A stretch of 64,000 nt of DNA from Cytobacillus stercorigallinarum (GCF_014836495.1 NZ_JACSQT010000003.1:310647-374646); one strand, 5' to 3'; positions 1 to 8,730 are shown, numbered from the stretch's first letter. The notes: generated by a model not told the origin, from the letters alone. Numbers and translations: made by a program.

Positions 1-46
1 TTGCGGGTGAAGTAAATGATTCGTGCAACAACTATTTTTAAAAGTG

Positions 47-84
47 AAAGTCGGGCTGCCCCTAAACCGAACAAGCCCGACTTT
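47..84 (-). terminator. Intrinsic terminator after the polyol operon
   Basis: An 11-bp perfect inverted repeat (AAAGTCGGGCT at 47-57, its complement at 74-84) lies just past the stop codon of the last operon gene at 105. The minus-strand continuation is only moderately T-rich. Confidence 0.75.
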
Positions 85-104
85 CTATTTCTAATAAAAC
101 CCTC

Positions 105-1109
105 TTATGCCTCTTGACTCTCTTTCCATTGTAGAATTAACTTACCTAATTTTTTTGGCGTATTTTTAAAAGCATCTATTGTGCTCCCAGCTAAATGCGC
201 CGTAATTGTTACATTATCAAGGTCTACAAACGGGCTCGCCTCTCCTAAAGGTTCTTGGTCAAAGGTATCAATAGCTGCACCAGCAATTTGCTTCTCATTT
301 AATGCTCGAATAAGATCATCTTCACATACTAATCCCGATCTAGCTGTGTTGATAAGAACAGCCGTATTTTTCATCATTGCTAACTGTTCATACCGGATAA
401 GATGCTTCGTTTCCTCCGTTAATCTCCCATGTAGAGTCACAACATCTGAATCTGACAATAAAGTCTCTAAATCAACTTCTTCAAATGCTGTTTCCCCCTG
501 AAAATAAGGATCATAGAAAATAATTCTAGTATCAAAACCACTTAGAAATTTTCCAACAAGTTGCCCAATATGACCATATCCAATTATCCCTATTGTTCTA
601 TCTTCTAATTCTGGTACGAAATCAACATTACTAAAATCTTTGCGCCAATCTCCTTGTTTTAAGGCAGCATGTGAACGGGCAATATTTCGAATTTCAGATA
701 GAATCATGCCCACCGTAAATTCAGCTACACTTCTTGCATTTCTACCGGGAGTATTAATCACTTCTACCCCTCTTGCTTTAGCCTCATTTATGTGAATATT
801 TTCTACACCACCCCGTAAAACACCTATTAATTTAAGAGATGTGGCTTTCTCAATCACTTTTTGGCCAATAGGTGCAAATTGTGTAATGATCACATCATAC
901 TGATCGATATCGTCATATAAGTTTTCTGGTAAACATACTACCTCACTACCTTGTTGCTCGATAGCAAGATTATCCTTTTGCAACGCTTCTAAATTCTCAT
1001 GTCGCCACTCTCGAATCGTCAACTCGAAACCACTATCTATTAAAGTGTTTAATCCTTGTTCCATCATTTCCTTCGTGATGAATAAATCCGCAATAGCTAA
1101 ACATTTCAT
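105..1109 (-). CDS. D-isomer-specific 2-hydroxyacid dehydrogenase (SerA-like)
   Basis: This is a 334-residue NAD-dependent 2-hydroxyacid dehydrogenase of the phosphoglycerate dehydrogenase type. The Rossmann glycine motif GYGHIGQ is near residue 176. The catalytic arginine region (LRGGVENI, about residue 98), the NTARSGLV strand, the acidic DTFDQEPL segment and the C-terminal ITAHLAG histidine are all present, so it should be active. There is no ACT domain, unlike long SerA enzymes. It is the last gene of a minus-strand operon with an FGGY kinase, an SDR and an aldolase. Its likely role is therefore oxidising or reducing a sugar-acid or keto intermediate rather than serine biosynthesis; that is inference. 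The substrate cannot be read from the sequence. Confidence 0.85.
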   Translation of the reverse strand: MKCLAIADLFITKEMMEQGLNTLIDSGFELTIREWRHENLEALQKDNLAIEQQGSEVVCLPENLYDDIDQYDVIITQFAPIGQKVIEKATSLKLIGVLRGGVENIHINEAKARGVEVINTPGRNARSVAEFTVGMILSEIRNIARSHAALKQGDWRKDFSNVDFVPELEDRTIGIIGYGHIGQLVGKFLSGFDTRIIFYDPYFQGETAFEEVDLETLLSDSDVVTLHGRLTEETKHLIRYEQLAMMKNTAVLINTARSGLVCEDDLIRALNEKQIAGAAIDTFDQEPLGEASPFVDLDNVTITAHLAGSTIDAFKNTPKKLGKLILQWKESQEA

Positions 1110-1123
1110 CTGTGCTTCTCTCC

Positions 1124-1885
1124 TTATCTCATTAACATTCCGCCAGTAGCATCAACTGTCGCCCCGGTCATATACTTAGATTTTTCTGATACTAAAAAAG
1201 CCGCAATATCTGCCATTTCTTCTGGTTTTGCTACTCTACCAACTGGAATCCGATTGACATAATAGTCGCCTTTTTGCTGTAAAGAATCTTTAATCATATC
1301 GGTTTCTACAATACCGAGTGCCAAGTTATTAACTGTAATGTCATCCTTTGCATGTTCTCTAGCAAGTGAGATCGCAAACGCAATCATCCCAGACTTACTA
1401 GCTGCATAGTGTGAATGGCCTGTTGTTGAGCCATAAAACGCTGCCTGTGAAGTAATATTTAAAATACGACCACTTTTCTTATGAAATAAACAGTGTTTGA
1501 TAAACCCTTGTGAAGTTAGAAACACACTATCCAGATTAATTCCGATTGTCTTCTGCCATTCTTGCAATGACATATCTTTAATATAATTGGTTGGCCATAC
1601 CGCAGCATTATTAACTAAAATATCAATAGATTCTTCTATCCGTTCACTTGCCTTTTCCACTAACTCTGCTACTGCTTCCTCATTCGAGAGGTCCAGTTGA
1701 ATAGCCACTGATTTTTGTCCATACCCTTCTATCTCTTTAACTACTGCCTCTGCTTGTTCTCTGTTCCCTTGGTAAGTAAGGACAACATTCGCCCCCTCTC
1801 TACCAAGTGTTCTAGCAATCTCTTTGCCTACGCCACGAGAGGCGCCGGTCACAACGGCTGTTTTTCCCCTTAAACCTAAATCCAT
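1124..1885 (-). CDS. Short-chain dehydrogenase/reductase (FabG-like)
   Basis: A classical SDR of 253 residues. The N-terminal TGASRGVGKE glycine motif binds NAD(P), NNAA follows, and the catalytic Ser plus YAASK (Tyr-x-x-x-Lys) are intact. The start is taken at 1885 because AGGGAG sits just upstream; an in-frame ATG 21 bases earlier would overlap the kinase. The kinase stop is 2 bases away, so the two genes are tightly coupled. Within this operon it probably oxidises a sugar alcohol or reduces a keto-sugar (inference). FabG in fatty acid synthesis is an unlikely alternative in this context. Confidence 0.85.
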   Translation of the reverse strand: MDLGLRGKTAVVTGASRGVGKEIARTLGREGANVVLTYQGNREQAEAVVKEIEGYGQKSVAIQLDLSNEEAVAELVEKASERIEESIDILVNNAAVWPTNYIKDMSLQEWQKTIGINLDSVFLTSQGFIKHCLFHKKSGRILNITSQAAFYGSTTGHSHYAASKSGMIAFAISLAREHAKDDITVNNLALGIVETDMIKDSLQQKGDYYVNRIPVGRVAKPEEMADIAAFLVSEKSKYMTGATVDATGGMLMR

Positions 1886-1887
1886 CC

Positions 1888-3405
1888 TTATCTCCCTACC
1901 TTCCATACCTCTTCCATTTTCGCTAGTGTCTCTTTATACTGTTGATATTTATTTTCATAGATTGCCTTTTTTTCAGGGCGAGGTTGAATAACACGATTCA
2001 CCTTAACCATTGCTTCAGCTGCTTCTTTAACTGATTCGTAGTCCCCGTTCATAACTGCTGCACACATGGCAGTTCCCAATGTTCCATGCTCTTTTACTTC
2101 CACAATTTCTAATGGTACTTGCAAGCTATCAGCAAATATCTGTAACCACACATCAGATTTTGTCACACCGCCAGCTATTCTAGAAGCTTCAGGTTTTTCA
2201 ATATATTTTAACAACCTTTCAATATGATAGATATGTCCAAAAACAATCCCTTCATAAACGGCTCGAATAAAATGTTTCTTTTCATGCCAACTATTCATTC
2301 CAATAAAGCATGATGTAGCATGTGGCACTGTATTTGAACCGAATAAAAACGGGAAGAATACAAGCTGACTCTCCTCTGGTGTCGTTTCTTCCACCAGCTC
2401 ATTACAAATATCATAGATCGATTGACCTGTCAGGGCACATTGTTGTTTTTCTTCTATCATAAAATGATCAATAAACCATTCCAGATTACTTGCTGAGGTC
2501 GGGCTTGCTTCCGTGGTTAACCAATAGTCATCCAAGCAATAAATTGATGTCATAAATAACTCACGATCAATGACCGGTTTCTTCGTAATGTATTCATTTA
2601 TACTCCATGTACCTGCAACAATCGCTAACCGGTCTTCTTTTACCAAACCTGAGGCAACTGCGGAAGCTGCGATATCAAAAATCCCACCCGCAACAGGCGT
2701 TCCTTCTTTTAACCCTGTCATATCAGCTATCTCTTTAGTAATGGCCCCACAATAATCTGTTGACTGTTTAAGTGGCGGTAATTTATCTATGAGATCATCG
2801 ATACCAAAAAAGGATAATAATTGTTGATCATAACAGCGGTCGCGGACATTTAACAAATTTGTTCCTGAGACATCTGTTAGTTCTAGAAAAGCTTCGCCCG
2901 TTAATTTGAAGCGTATATAATCTTTCACAGTAAATATATAATCTGCCGCTTCTATAACAGATGGTTGGTGATCCTTTAACCATCGTAGTAACGCTACAGG
3001 CTGACCAGCCCAAACAGATTGCATTGTCTTTGGTAGCACCTTTTCTTCAAAACGACTATCGCCATACCATTCTTCTATATATTTCTTGGCACGATTATCG
3101 GTCGAGATAATCCCGTTATATACAGGCTCCCCTTTTTTATCTGATAGATATAAACCATTCCCATGTCCAGTAATGGCAAGACCCACAATCGTGCTTGTAT
3201 CAATTGAATAATTATTAATTAATTCTCGAATGACTGCTAGATTCGCTTCCCATAATTCATCCATATCACGTTCAGTATGATAGGGTTTTGGCATAATCAT
3301 TTTTGTCTTTTTTGATGCTATGCCAATTTCTTTGCCACTCAAAGTATATAATGCTGCTTTTGTGATCGTACCTCCATTATCGATTCCCATAATATACTTC
3401 TCCAT
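1888..3405 (-). CDS. FGGY-family carbohydrate kinase, L-xylulose kinase (LyxK)-like
   Basis: A 505-residue sugar kinase of the FGGY family. The phosphate-binding N-terminus IMGIDNGGTITKAALY, the second ATPase-fold motif (GTWSINEY, about residue 265) and a C-terminal RIAGGVTKSDVW adenosine motif are visible. The pattern GHGNGLYL, SVWAGQPVALLRWLK and ASPTSASNLEW recalls E. coli LyxK (L-xylulose kinase) more than xylulokinase XylB or glycerol kinase. It should phosphorylate a ketopentose or polyol delivered by the neighbouring EIIC protein. The product would then be handled by the SDR, the hydroxyacid dehydrogenase and the class I aldolase. Family assignment is confident; substrate is inference. 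Confidence 0.88.
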   Translation of the reverse strand: MEKYIMGIDNGGTITKAALYTLSGKEIGIASKKTKMIMPKPYHTERDMDELWEANLAVIRELINNYSIDTSTIVGLAITGHGNGLYLSDKKGEPVYNGIISTDNRAKKYIEEWYGDSRFEEKVLPKTMQSVWAGQPVALLRWLKDHQPSVIEAADYIFTVKDYIRFKLTGEAFLELTDVSGTNLLNVRDRCYDQQLLSFFGIDDLIDKLPPLKQSTDYCGAITKEIADMTGLKEGTPVAGGIFDIAASAVASGLVKEDRLAIVAGTWSINEYITKKPVIDRELFMTSIYCLDDYWLTTEASPTSASNLEWFIDHFMIEEKQQCALTGQSIYDICNELVEETTPEESQLVFFPFLFGSNTVPHATSCFIGMNSWHEKKHFIRAVYEGIVFGHIYHIERLLKYIEKPEASRIAGGVTKSDVWLQIFADSLQVPLEIVEVKEHGTLGTAMCAAVMNGDYESVKEAAEAMVKVNRVIQPRPEKKAIYENKYQQYKETLAKMEEVWKVGR

Positions 3406-3416
3406 TGTTCTACCCC

Positions 3417-4679
3417 CTAAGATAATAATCCAGCAATCTTAATAATTATCCACCCTAACGGTGTGGTCGCTCCACCAACAAGATTAGCAAGCTCTGTCTT
3501 TTCATGAATACTACTTGGTAAAGTGACATTAGATAGGTTAGCAGCTTCTGTAAAACCAGCAGCAATATCTGTCCCTATATAAAGCACTAATGTCATAATA
3601 GCTATTCCGGTTATATATAATCTCACCATATTTTGTTTAAGATATGGCGCACACATGGCAAACAGAAATGAAAGCGATGCCAAATCAGTGAATGGCAATA
3701 AACGATTACCTGGTAAAATAACAGCGAGTAATAATGTCGTCGGTATCATTAGTAAACCAGTAGCCAACACCGCTGGCCTTGCAATCAATAATGCCGTGTC
3801 CATCGCAATATAAAACTCTCGATCTGGAAATCTTCTCTTTAGAAAAGTTTCAGCAGCTTCTCTAATAATATTTAAACCTTCCACAAGCACATCAACCATT
3901 TTAGGTAGTAGTACCATTACTGCCGCAACTGTTATGCCTAGTGTCATTACAGCCGCTACATCAAACCCAGCTAAAATTCCTAATAATGTTCCTATAATTG
4001 CGCCCAATGTCATAGGCTCTCCAAATATCCCAAACTTCTTTGTAACCGTTTCAGGATCTGCCTTTACATCCCTTAAACCTGGAATTCTTTCTATTATCCA
4101 ATTGATCGCTATACCCACAGGAACAAATATGGCCGTGGTCCCATGTGGAAATGAAATACCTTTTAATTGATAATCCTCTTGTATACGGGTAGCTGTCTTG
4201 TCCGCAATATAGAGTGTCACTAGAAAATGTACAATTGATGCTACAACCCCTAACCAAATACTTCCTGAGAGTGTGTAAACAATTGCGCCAACAATCATAA
4301 AAATCCAAAAATTAAAGATATCAATATTCACTGTTTTTGTTGCCTTCAAGAAAAGCAATATTATATTTACTAGTATAAGCCCAAAAACAGCGAATGGCAC
4401 TATTGGTGAACCCCAACCAACCGCTGCAGCTACTGGCCAGCCTGGATCTATAATAGTTAAGTTCAAATTAAAACGCTCAACCATTGATTCTGCAGCTGGT
4501 CCAATACTTTCAAGCAATAAGGTTATAATGAGATTAATACCAACAAAACCAATTCCAACTAGCATGGCAGCTTTAAATGCTTTACCAATAGGTACCCTGA
4601 AGCATAGTGCCAATATAAAGAAAATAATCGGCATCATGACAGATGGACCTAAATCAATTACCCAATTTATCAGTTCCAT
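3417..4679 (-). CDS. PTS galactitol-type EIIC permease (GatC family), no EIIA/EIIB partner
   Basis: A 420-residue, strongly hydrophobic protein of the galactitol-type EIIC family. It has many membrane segments and the family-typical GWGSPIVPF stretch (about residue 85). ATG at 4679 is chosen because AGGGGGAG lies 4-5 bases upstream. A normal PTS needs EIIA and EIIB to phosphorylate sugar during uptake, and none is in this operon. Instead an ATP-dependent FGGY kinase follows directly. The simplest reading is that EIIC works here as a facilitator or secondary transporter and the kinase phosphorylates the free substrate (inference). A GlpP-type leader terminator lies directly upstream. Confidence 0.85.
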   Translation of the reverse strand: MELINWVIDLGPSVMMPIIFFILALCFRVPIGKAFKAAMLVGIGFVGINLIITLLLESIGPAAESMVERFNLNLTIIDPGWPVAAAVGWGSPIVPFAVFGLILVNIILLFLKATKTVNIDIFNFWIFMIVGAIVYTLSGSIWLGVVASIVHFLVTLYIADKTATRIQEDYQLKGISFPHGTTAIFVPVGIAINWIIERIPGLRDVKADPETVTKKFGIFGEPMTLGAIIGTLLGILAGFDVAAVMTLGITVAAVMVLLPKMVDVLVEGLNIIREAAETFLKRRFPDREFYIAMDTALLIARPAVLATGLLMIPTTLLLAVILPGNRLLPFTDLASLSFLFAMCAPYLKQNMVRLYITGIAIMTLVLYIGTDIAAGFTEAANLSNVTLPSSIHEKTELANLVGGATTPLGWIIIKIAGLLS

Positions 4680-4699
4680 AAAGCTCCCCCTAAACACTT

Positions 4700-4770
4700 T
4701 AAATTAAAAAATTCCCCCACAAAGAAAAGGTACTACACATACCCATTCCATATGGGGGTTTTCTCATGGA
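4700..4770 (-). promoter_or_regulatory. GlpP-type antitermination leader in front of the EIIC gene
   Basis: On the minus strand a CCCCCA...TGGGGG hairpin (4753-4758 with 4714-4719) is followed by a T-run (4701-4711), forming an intrinsic terminator between glpP and the EIIC gene. Just before the hairpin the RNA reads GTGTCCATGAGA (4762-4773). The same motif, GTGTTCATGAGA, precedes the terminator upstream of the aldolase. GlpP is known to act on leader terminators of glpD and glpFK in B. subtilis, so this is a probable target of the GlpP homologue encoded next to it. Confidence 0.65.
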
Positions 4771-4797
4771 CACTGAACCCTCAAATCTATTTTTTTG

Positions 4798-5349
4798 TTA
4801 ATATAACCATAAAGAAGGTTGACTCGTTGTTACAGCCAAAAAGCCAGCTGCAAAAACAGAATCAAGTTGTTCTTTTTGATCAATAAATCCCCCTGCCAAC
4901 AATGGTTTATGTGGCAAAACCTCTCTAATACGTTTAATATACTGAGTCGCAAATGGACCTGGTAGAACTTCTACTGCATCGAATTGCGATCCATTTAAAG
5001 CACTAAGAGATTGTTCAAAAGAACGTGAATCCAATAGAAAAATTCGATATATTGCTATTAACCCTATCTTCCTTGCTTGTTGGAGAACACGCTGATTGGG
5101 TGAAATGACCCCATCAACTTTAAATAAATCCTTCAACCACTTTACACCTTTTGCATCCTTTGTTAATCCTTCGACTAAATCAATATGGACAAGTACTTTT
5201 TTATTATGTTCATGGCATCTTTTCGTTAATTGACCTAAGTTACCAATATGAACATCAGATAACAATATAAATGGCGACTGACTCTTTAAAGCATCATCTA
5301 AATATTTTAACTGTCGAATGGATGGAATAACTGTTTTTTCATTAAACAT
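4798..5349 (-). CDS. glpP: Glycerol-3-phosphate-responsive antiterminator GlpP homologue
   Basis: A 183-residue TIM-barrel-like RNA antiterminator of the GlpP family; B. subtilis GlpP is of similar length. Visible family landmarks are FILLSDVHIGNL, VLVHIDLVEGL, DGVISPNQ, FLLDSRSF, DAVEVLPGP and PLLAGGFI. ATG at 5349 is preferred because GAAGGTG precedes it; the upstream in-frame extension has no ribosome binding site. In B. subtilis the protein binds leader RNA when glycerol 3-phosphate is present and prevents termination. No glp uptake or dehydrogenase genes are nearby, so this copy probably regulates its own operon through the two leader terminators at 4700-4770 and 6258-6330 (inference). 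Confidence 0.85.
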   Translation of the reverse strand: MFNEKTVIPSIRQLKYLDDALKSQSPFILLSDVHIGNLGQLTKRCHEHNKKVLVHIDLVEGLTKDAKGVKWLKDLFKVDGVISPNQRVLQQARKIGLIAIYRIFLLDSRSFEQSLSALNGSQFDAVEVLPGPFATQYIKRIREVLPHKPLLAGGFIDQKEQLDSVFAAGFLAVTTSQPSLWLY

Positions 5350-5380
5350 ATGACACCTTCTATTATTTGATAATTTTATC

Positions 5381-5395
5381 GTAAAACGCTTACAA
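5381..5395 (-). promoter_or_regulatory. CcpA catabolite-responsive element (cre)-like site
   Basis: The minus-strand reading TTGTAAGCGTTTTAC fits the Bacillus cre consensus (TG-N-AA-N-CG-N-TTNCA type) well. It lies between the aldolase stop and the glpP start, suggesting carbon catabolite repression of the downstream operon part. Confidence 0.5.
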
Positions 5396-5431
5396 AAGAG
5401 TGTCAATCTGTTTTACTTCCAGTCTATGACC

Positions 5432-6235
5432 CTATCTTTCGCTTAATGCCTTATAATCCTGATGGGCTTCGGCCACATTGCCACCTTTATGAATAATCGT
5501 ATGAAGTGCCGCTATAGCAGCAACAGGATGTTCATTTTGTGTTACGTTTCTCCCTACCGCTACTCCCTTTGCCCCAACATTCATACAATGATGAACAAAC
5601 TCTAAATACTCTTTAAAATCATTTGTCTTTGGCCCACCCAATGCTAATACTGGACGTTTAGCAGCCTGAACAATTAACTGATCATCCAACGTACCTGTAA
5701 ACCTTGTTTTAATTATATCTGCTCCTAATTCTGTACCTAACCTAGCAGCTGTGGCAATGACTTCAGGTCTATTGGAGGCTTCATTTGTTACAGCATAACC
5801 ATAAGGTAAGGTTTCACACATAAAAGGCATCTGCCAATGATCTGCGTCTTTCGCTAATTTCAAAGCAATTTCATGAGCAATGCCCTCATTTTTAGCACCT
5901 GGAAAAGTCATGGATATCACACCATCTGCTCCTATTCTCAATGCATCTTCAACTGAAAAGGTAGTTTGAGTAAAAGGTACACTTGGATCATAAATTTTAC
6001 TAGACATATCTGCACGCAATAGCATACCTACACCAGAAAACTCTTCCACATACATTTTAGCCATTCCGTAAGTAACTAATATGGCATCTAGACCCTGTTC
6101 AATCATTTCAGGCAATAATTTAATCGATTGTTCAATCCCATTTGTTTTGTTTGAAAAATAAAACCCATCCAGAGCGAGAACTAATGCTTTCCCATCTTCA
6201 GAAAATATTCTTCGCAATCTTCTTGCTTTAAACAT
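5432..6235 (-). CDS. DhnA/LsrF-type class I aldolase
   Basis: A 267-residue TIM-barrel aldolase of the DhnA/FbaB/LsrF (DeoC-superfamily) group. The strand KTRFTG (about residue 178) carries the Schiff-base-type lysine, and PVLALGGPK and GAKGVAVGRNV form the C-terminal phosphate-binding loops. It is the first gene of the operon, starting at an ATG behind AAAGGATGAGG. In this pathway it most likely cleaves or isomerises the phosphorylated keto-sugar made by the kinase and dehydrogenases. This is inferred from context; the exact reaction is unknown. Its leader carries a GlpP-like terminator. Confidence 0.82.
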   Translation of the reverse strand: MFKARRLRRIFSEDGKALVLALDGFYFSNKTNGIEQSIKLLPEMIEQGLDAILVTYGMAKMYVEEFSGVGMLLRADMSSKIYDPSVPFTQTTFSVEDALRIGADGVISMTFPGAKNEGIAHEIALKLAKDADHWQMPFMCETLPYGYAVTNEASNRPEVIATAARLGTELGADIIKTRFTGTLDDQLIVQAAKRPVLALGGPKTNDFKEYLEFVHHCMNVGAKGVAVGRNVTQNEHPVAAIAALHTIIHKGGNVAEAHQDYKALSER

Positions 6236-6257
6236 ATAACCTCATCCTTTCTAAACC

Positions 6258-6330
6258 ATAAAAAAGACCTCAAAAAATGCATTAACTATTTAAGCTAACG
6301 ATTTATTGAGGTCTCTCATGAACACATGAC
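6258..6330 (-). promoter_or_regulatory. GlpP-type antitermination leader in front of the aldolase gene
   Basis: On the minus strand AGACCTCA (6307-6314) pairs with TGAGGTCT (6265-6272), followed by a T-run, placing an intrinsic terminator between promoter and first gene. The RNA segment just upstream reads GTGTTCATGAGA, matching the second leader at 4762-4773 with one mismatch over 12 bases. An 8-bp perfect stem with a long loop in a 5' leader is what a regulated attenuator looks like. Confidence 0.68.
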
Positions 6331-6361
6331 CAAAATGGTTATATTTTATTTTGATACTTCT

Positions 6362-6391
6362 ATATTATCAGAAAAATACCACCCTAGTCAA
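6362..6391 (-). promoter_or_regulatory. SigmaA-type promoter of the polyol operon
   Basis: Minus-strand TTGACT (6391-6386) is followed after 16 bases by GATAAT (6369-6364), or after 18 by TAATAT. It lies about 50 bases upstream of the leader terminator, in the right place for a leader transcript. Confidence 0.55.
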
Positions 6392-6488
6392 AGAGAATTA
6401 AACTCTTTACATATTTACATAAACGAAAATTTATATTACTATGAAATCGAAAACCGATATCGATTTTACAAATCAAGGAGTCTTTACT

Positions 6489-6800
6489 TTGGAAAACAAT
6501 AAAATAATAAGAAAGTTATTTTTAGGCTTTATTCATATTCATATTTTACATCATGCGAAGGAGCACCCCATATATGGGAGCTGGATGTTGGACGAATTAA
6601 GAGAACATGGTTATACCATTAGCGCAGGTACACTATACCCAATACTCCACGGGATGGAAGCTGATGGCTTATTGCTAAAAGAGGAGCAATTGGTAGATGG
6701 AAAAATAAGAAAATATTATCGCATTACTGAAAAGGGTGCAGCTATCTTAATTGAAGCAAGAGCAAAAGCATATGAATTATTCAAAGAAATTAAAGAGTAA
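6489..6800 (+). CDS. PadR-family transcriptional regulator
   Basis: A small winged-helix repressor of the PadR family, about 103 residues from the preferred start. The typical PadR core is complete: YGSWMLDELREHGYTISAGTLYPILHGMEADGLL and a wing ending YYRITEKG. TTG at 6489 is chosen because AAGGAG lies 8 bases before it; an in-frame ATG at 6441 lacks a ribosome binding site. It is 11 bases upstream of a chromate transporter gene and probably controls it. PadR proteins usually dimerise through a C-terminal helix, here very short. The inducer is unknown. Confidence 0.85.
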   Translation: MENNKIIRKLFLGFIHIHILHHAKEHPIYGSWMLDELREHGYTISAGTLYPILHGMEADGLLLKEEQLVDGKIRKYYRITEKGAAILIEARAKAYELFKEIKE

Positions 6801-6811
6801 AGGGGTCCTGC

Positions 6812-7987
6812 ATGCAATACTTTAAACAACTACTTGAAATTTTCATTGTATCAACAAGACTTGGTTTCACCTCTTTTGGAGGACCAGTCGCGCATTTAGG
6901 TTACTTTCATCAGGAATATGTTCGTAAAAGAAAATGGATGGATGAAAAAAGTTATGCCGATCTTGTAGCATTAAGTCAATTTTTACCTGGCCCAGCAAGC
7001 AGTCAAGTCGGCATTGGCATTGGGGTCATGAGAGGTGGCGTTTTAGGTGGGATTGTATCTTTTATTGGCTTTACAATGCCCTCAGTCATTGCTCTTATTT
7101 TATTCGCTTATTTTGCTCAACAGCTTGGTCTATTGGAATTTGGTATTATCCAAGGGTTGAAAATAGTTGCTGTGGTCATTGTTGCTCATGCGATTTTAGG
7201 AATGGCGAAGAGTTTAACCCCTGACTTGACTAGGAAATCAATCGCTTTATTCGCGCTTTTAATCACCTTACTTATTCCCCATAACCTATCGCAAATTGGG
7301 GTCATTCTTGTAGCTGGATTGCTTGGTTATTTTATGTTTAGTAAAAAAGAGGAGCATGACGGTTTATCATTACAAGTACCGTTATCAAAGAAGATAGGAT
7401 TGGTTTGCTTAAGTTTATTTTTTGGGCTCTTAACCATCCTTCCGATTTTAAACAATTTAATTTCAAGTACTTGGCTAAGTATGGTTGACAGTTTCTACCG
7501 GGCTGGAGCATTGGTATTTGGAGGAGGACATGTCGTTCTTCCCTTATTAGAAAGAGAATTTGTTCCTACTGGATTAATTAGTGAAGAAGCCTTTTTATCA
7601 GGGTATGCGGCTGCTCAGGCTGTGCCTGGACCTCTATTTACCTTTGCAGCATTTATTGGCGCGGATATGAATGGTTGGTTAGGAGGTATGGTTGCAACAT
7701 TTTCTATCTTTTTACCTGCCATACTACTGATCTTTGGTGTCTTACCTTTTTGGCATTCATTAAGAAAGAATCAACATATAAAAGGAGCATTCATTGCCAT
7801 TAATGCTGCAGTTGTTGGAATATTAATATCAGCCTTTTATAAGCCCATATGGACGAGTGCCATGATTACGCCATTAGATTTTTCCTTAGCAGCCATATTA
7901 TTCTTTATGTTGGTTTATTGGAAACTTCCACCGTGGCTCATTGTTTTAGCTGGAGCACTAGGGGGAGTATCAATAGAAATGACTTGA
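6812..7987 (+). CDS. chrA: Chromate transporter (ChrA family, two CHR domains)
   Basis: A 391-residue membrane protein with two homologous CHR halves. The first carries TSFGGPVAHLGYF and LSQFLPGPASSQVGIGIG (residues about 19-70). The second carries VFGGGHVVLPLLEREFV and AAQAVPGPLFTFAAFIG (about 235-285). These are the paired FGG and PGP signatures of long-chain ChrA proteins. ChrA proteins are known to export chromate. Expression is probably coupled to the PadR gene in front. The gene ends in a terminator shared with the convergent small gene. Confidence 0.88.
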   Translation: MQYFKQLLEIFIVSTRLGFTSFGGPVAHLGYFHQEYVRKRKWMDEKSYADLVALSQFLPGPASSQVGIGIGVMRGGVLGGIVSFIGFTMPSVIALILFAYFAQQLGLLEFGIIQGLKIVAVVIVAHAILGMAKSLTPDLTRKSIALFALLITLLIPHNLSQIGVILVAGLLGYFMFSKKEEHDGLSLQVPLSKKIGLVCLSLFFGLLTILPILNNLISSTWLSMVDSFYRAGALVFGGGHVVLPLLEREFVPTGLISEEAFLSGYAAAQAVPGPLFTFAAFIGADMNGWLGGMVATFSIFLPAILLIFGVLPFWHSLRKNQHIKGAFIAINAAVVGILISAFYKPIWTSAMITPLDFSLAAILFFMLVYWKLPPWLIVLAGALGGVSIEMT

Positions 7988-8014
7988 AAGCCGTTATTGT
8001 AAAATAGCGGTTTA
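7986..8014. terminator. Bidirectional terminator between chrA and the convergent small gene
   Basis: AAAGCCGTTATT...AATAGCGGTTT forms a stem with one mismatch between two converging genes. T- and A-rich flanks are present on both sides. Confidence 0.6.
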
Positions 8015-8016
8015 CT

Positions 8017-8250
8017 TTATTTTTCCTTCATCTTTAATTTATTTTCTAGCTCCGTTACACGATGCTCTAATTCCTGCCTTTCAGCAAGCTCCATTCTTAA
8101 TTTTTCCTCCATTAGTTTTCCGTTTTTCAAATATCTTTTTATTACTTTACACGCTGCTACAAATACGATGATAAGTACGGTAGGAATGATAATAACAAAA
8201 GCCAATATTATTATCCCATTAACTAACGCAAACATATCCCCAAACCCCAT
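8017..8250 (-). CDS. Small membrane protein with C-terminal coiled coil
   Basis: A 77-residue protein with one hydrophobic segment (about residues 10-35, rich in Ile/Val) and then a charged, heptad-like helix (ELAERQELEHRVTELENKL). ATG at 8250 follows GGGAG by a proper distance. The architecture suggests a membrane-anchored coiled-coil protein, superficially like phage-shock or LapA-type small proteins. I do not recognise the family and assign no function. Confidence 0.55.
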   Translation of the reverse strand: MGFGDMFALVNGIIILAFVIIIPTVLIIVFVAACKVIKRYLKNGKLMEEKLRMELAERQELEHRVTELENKLKMKEK

Positions 8251-8453
8251 GATTTCTACTCCCAACTGAATGAATATCTTATTGTTTAATTAGTATATAG
8301 TCAACATTTCCATAGAGCCACTCTTTATTTTCCCACATAGGCTACTAATAGTATAAACTGAAACAACAGCTTGTCCACTCCGCCCTCCTTCGGAAAAACC
8401 CGAATGATTTCACAAAAACTTTTGATACAAGAATATTATTTTTTTATTAACTT

Positions 8454-8730
8454 CTATTCTACCAAATACGCTAACAGCAACACACGCACCTCATCGTACA
8501 GCAGATATTTATCTAAAAAAAGAGGATAATCTTTCATTACCCATTTTAAAAACTCATAGGTTGGGAATTGCTCAAAAAAGTTGGATGCCAATAAGGTTAT
8601 TTGCCCTTGTGGAAGCTGATCTTGGCGCTTATTGGCAACGTAACTAAGACTACCTGCTATATTCATCCAGTATGTATTTAAATTTTTTAATGGGAAATTT
8701 TGTACGATAAGAAAATTTATAACGCTAAGA
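8454..8730 (-). pseudogene. Probable 5'-truncated gene remnant, unknown family
   Basis: The minus-strand reading frame is open from about 8730 to a stop at 8454. It encodes a protein-like sequence ending YEFLKWVMKDYPLFLDKYLL...LLAYLVE. There is no credible start: the only ATG (8666) has no ribosome binding site and in-frame codons upstream continue the sequence. It looks like the C-terminal part of a gene cut near the Tn3 remnant. A short real gene starting at 8666 is possible but less likely. The family is not recognised. Confidence 0.35.

Noticed and set aside
105..1109. Serine-biosynthesis SerA
   Set aside because: No ACT domain, and the gene ends a sugar or polyol catabolic operon.
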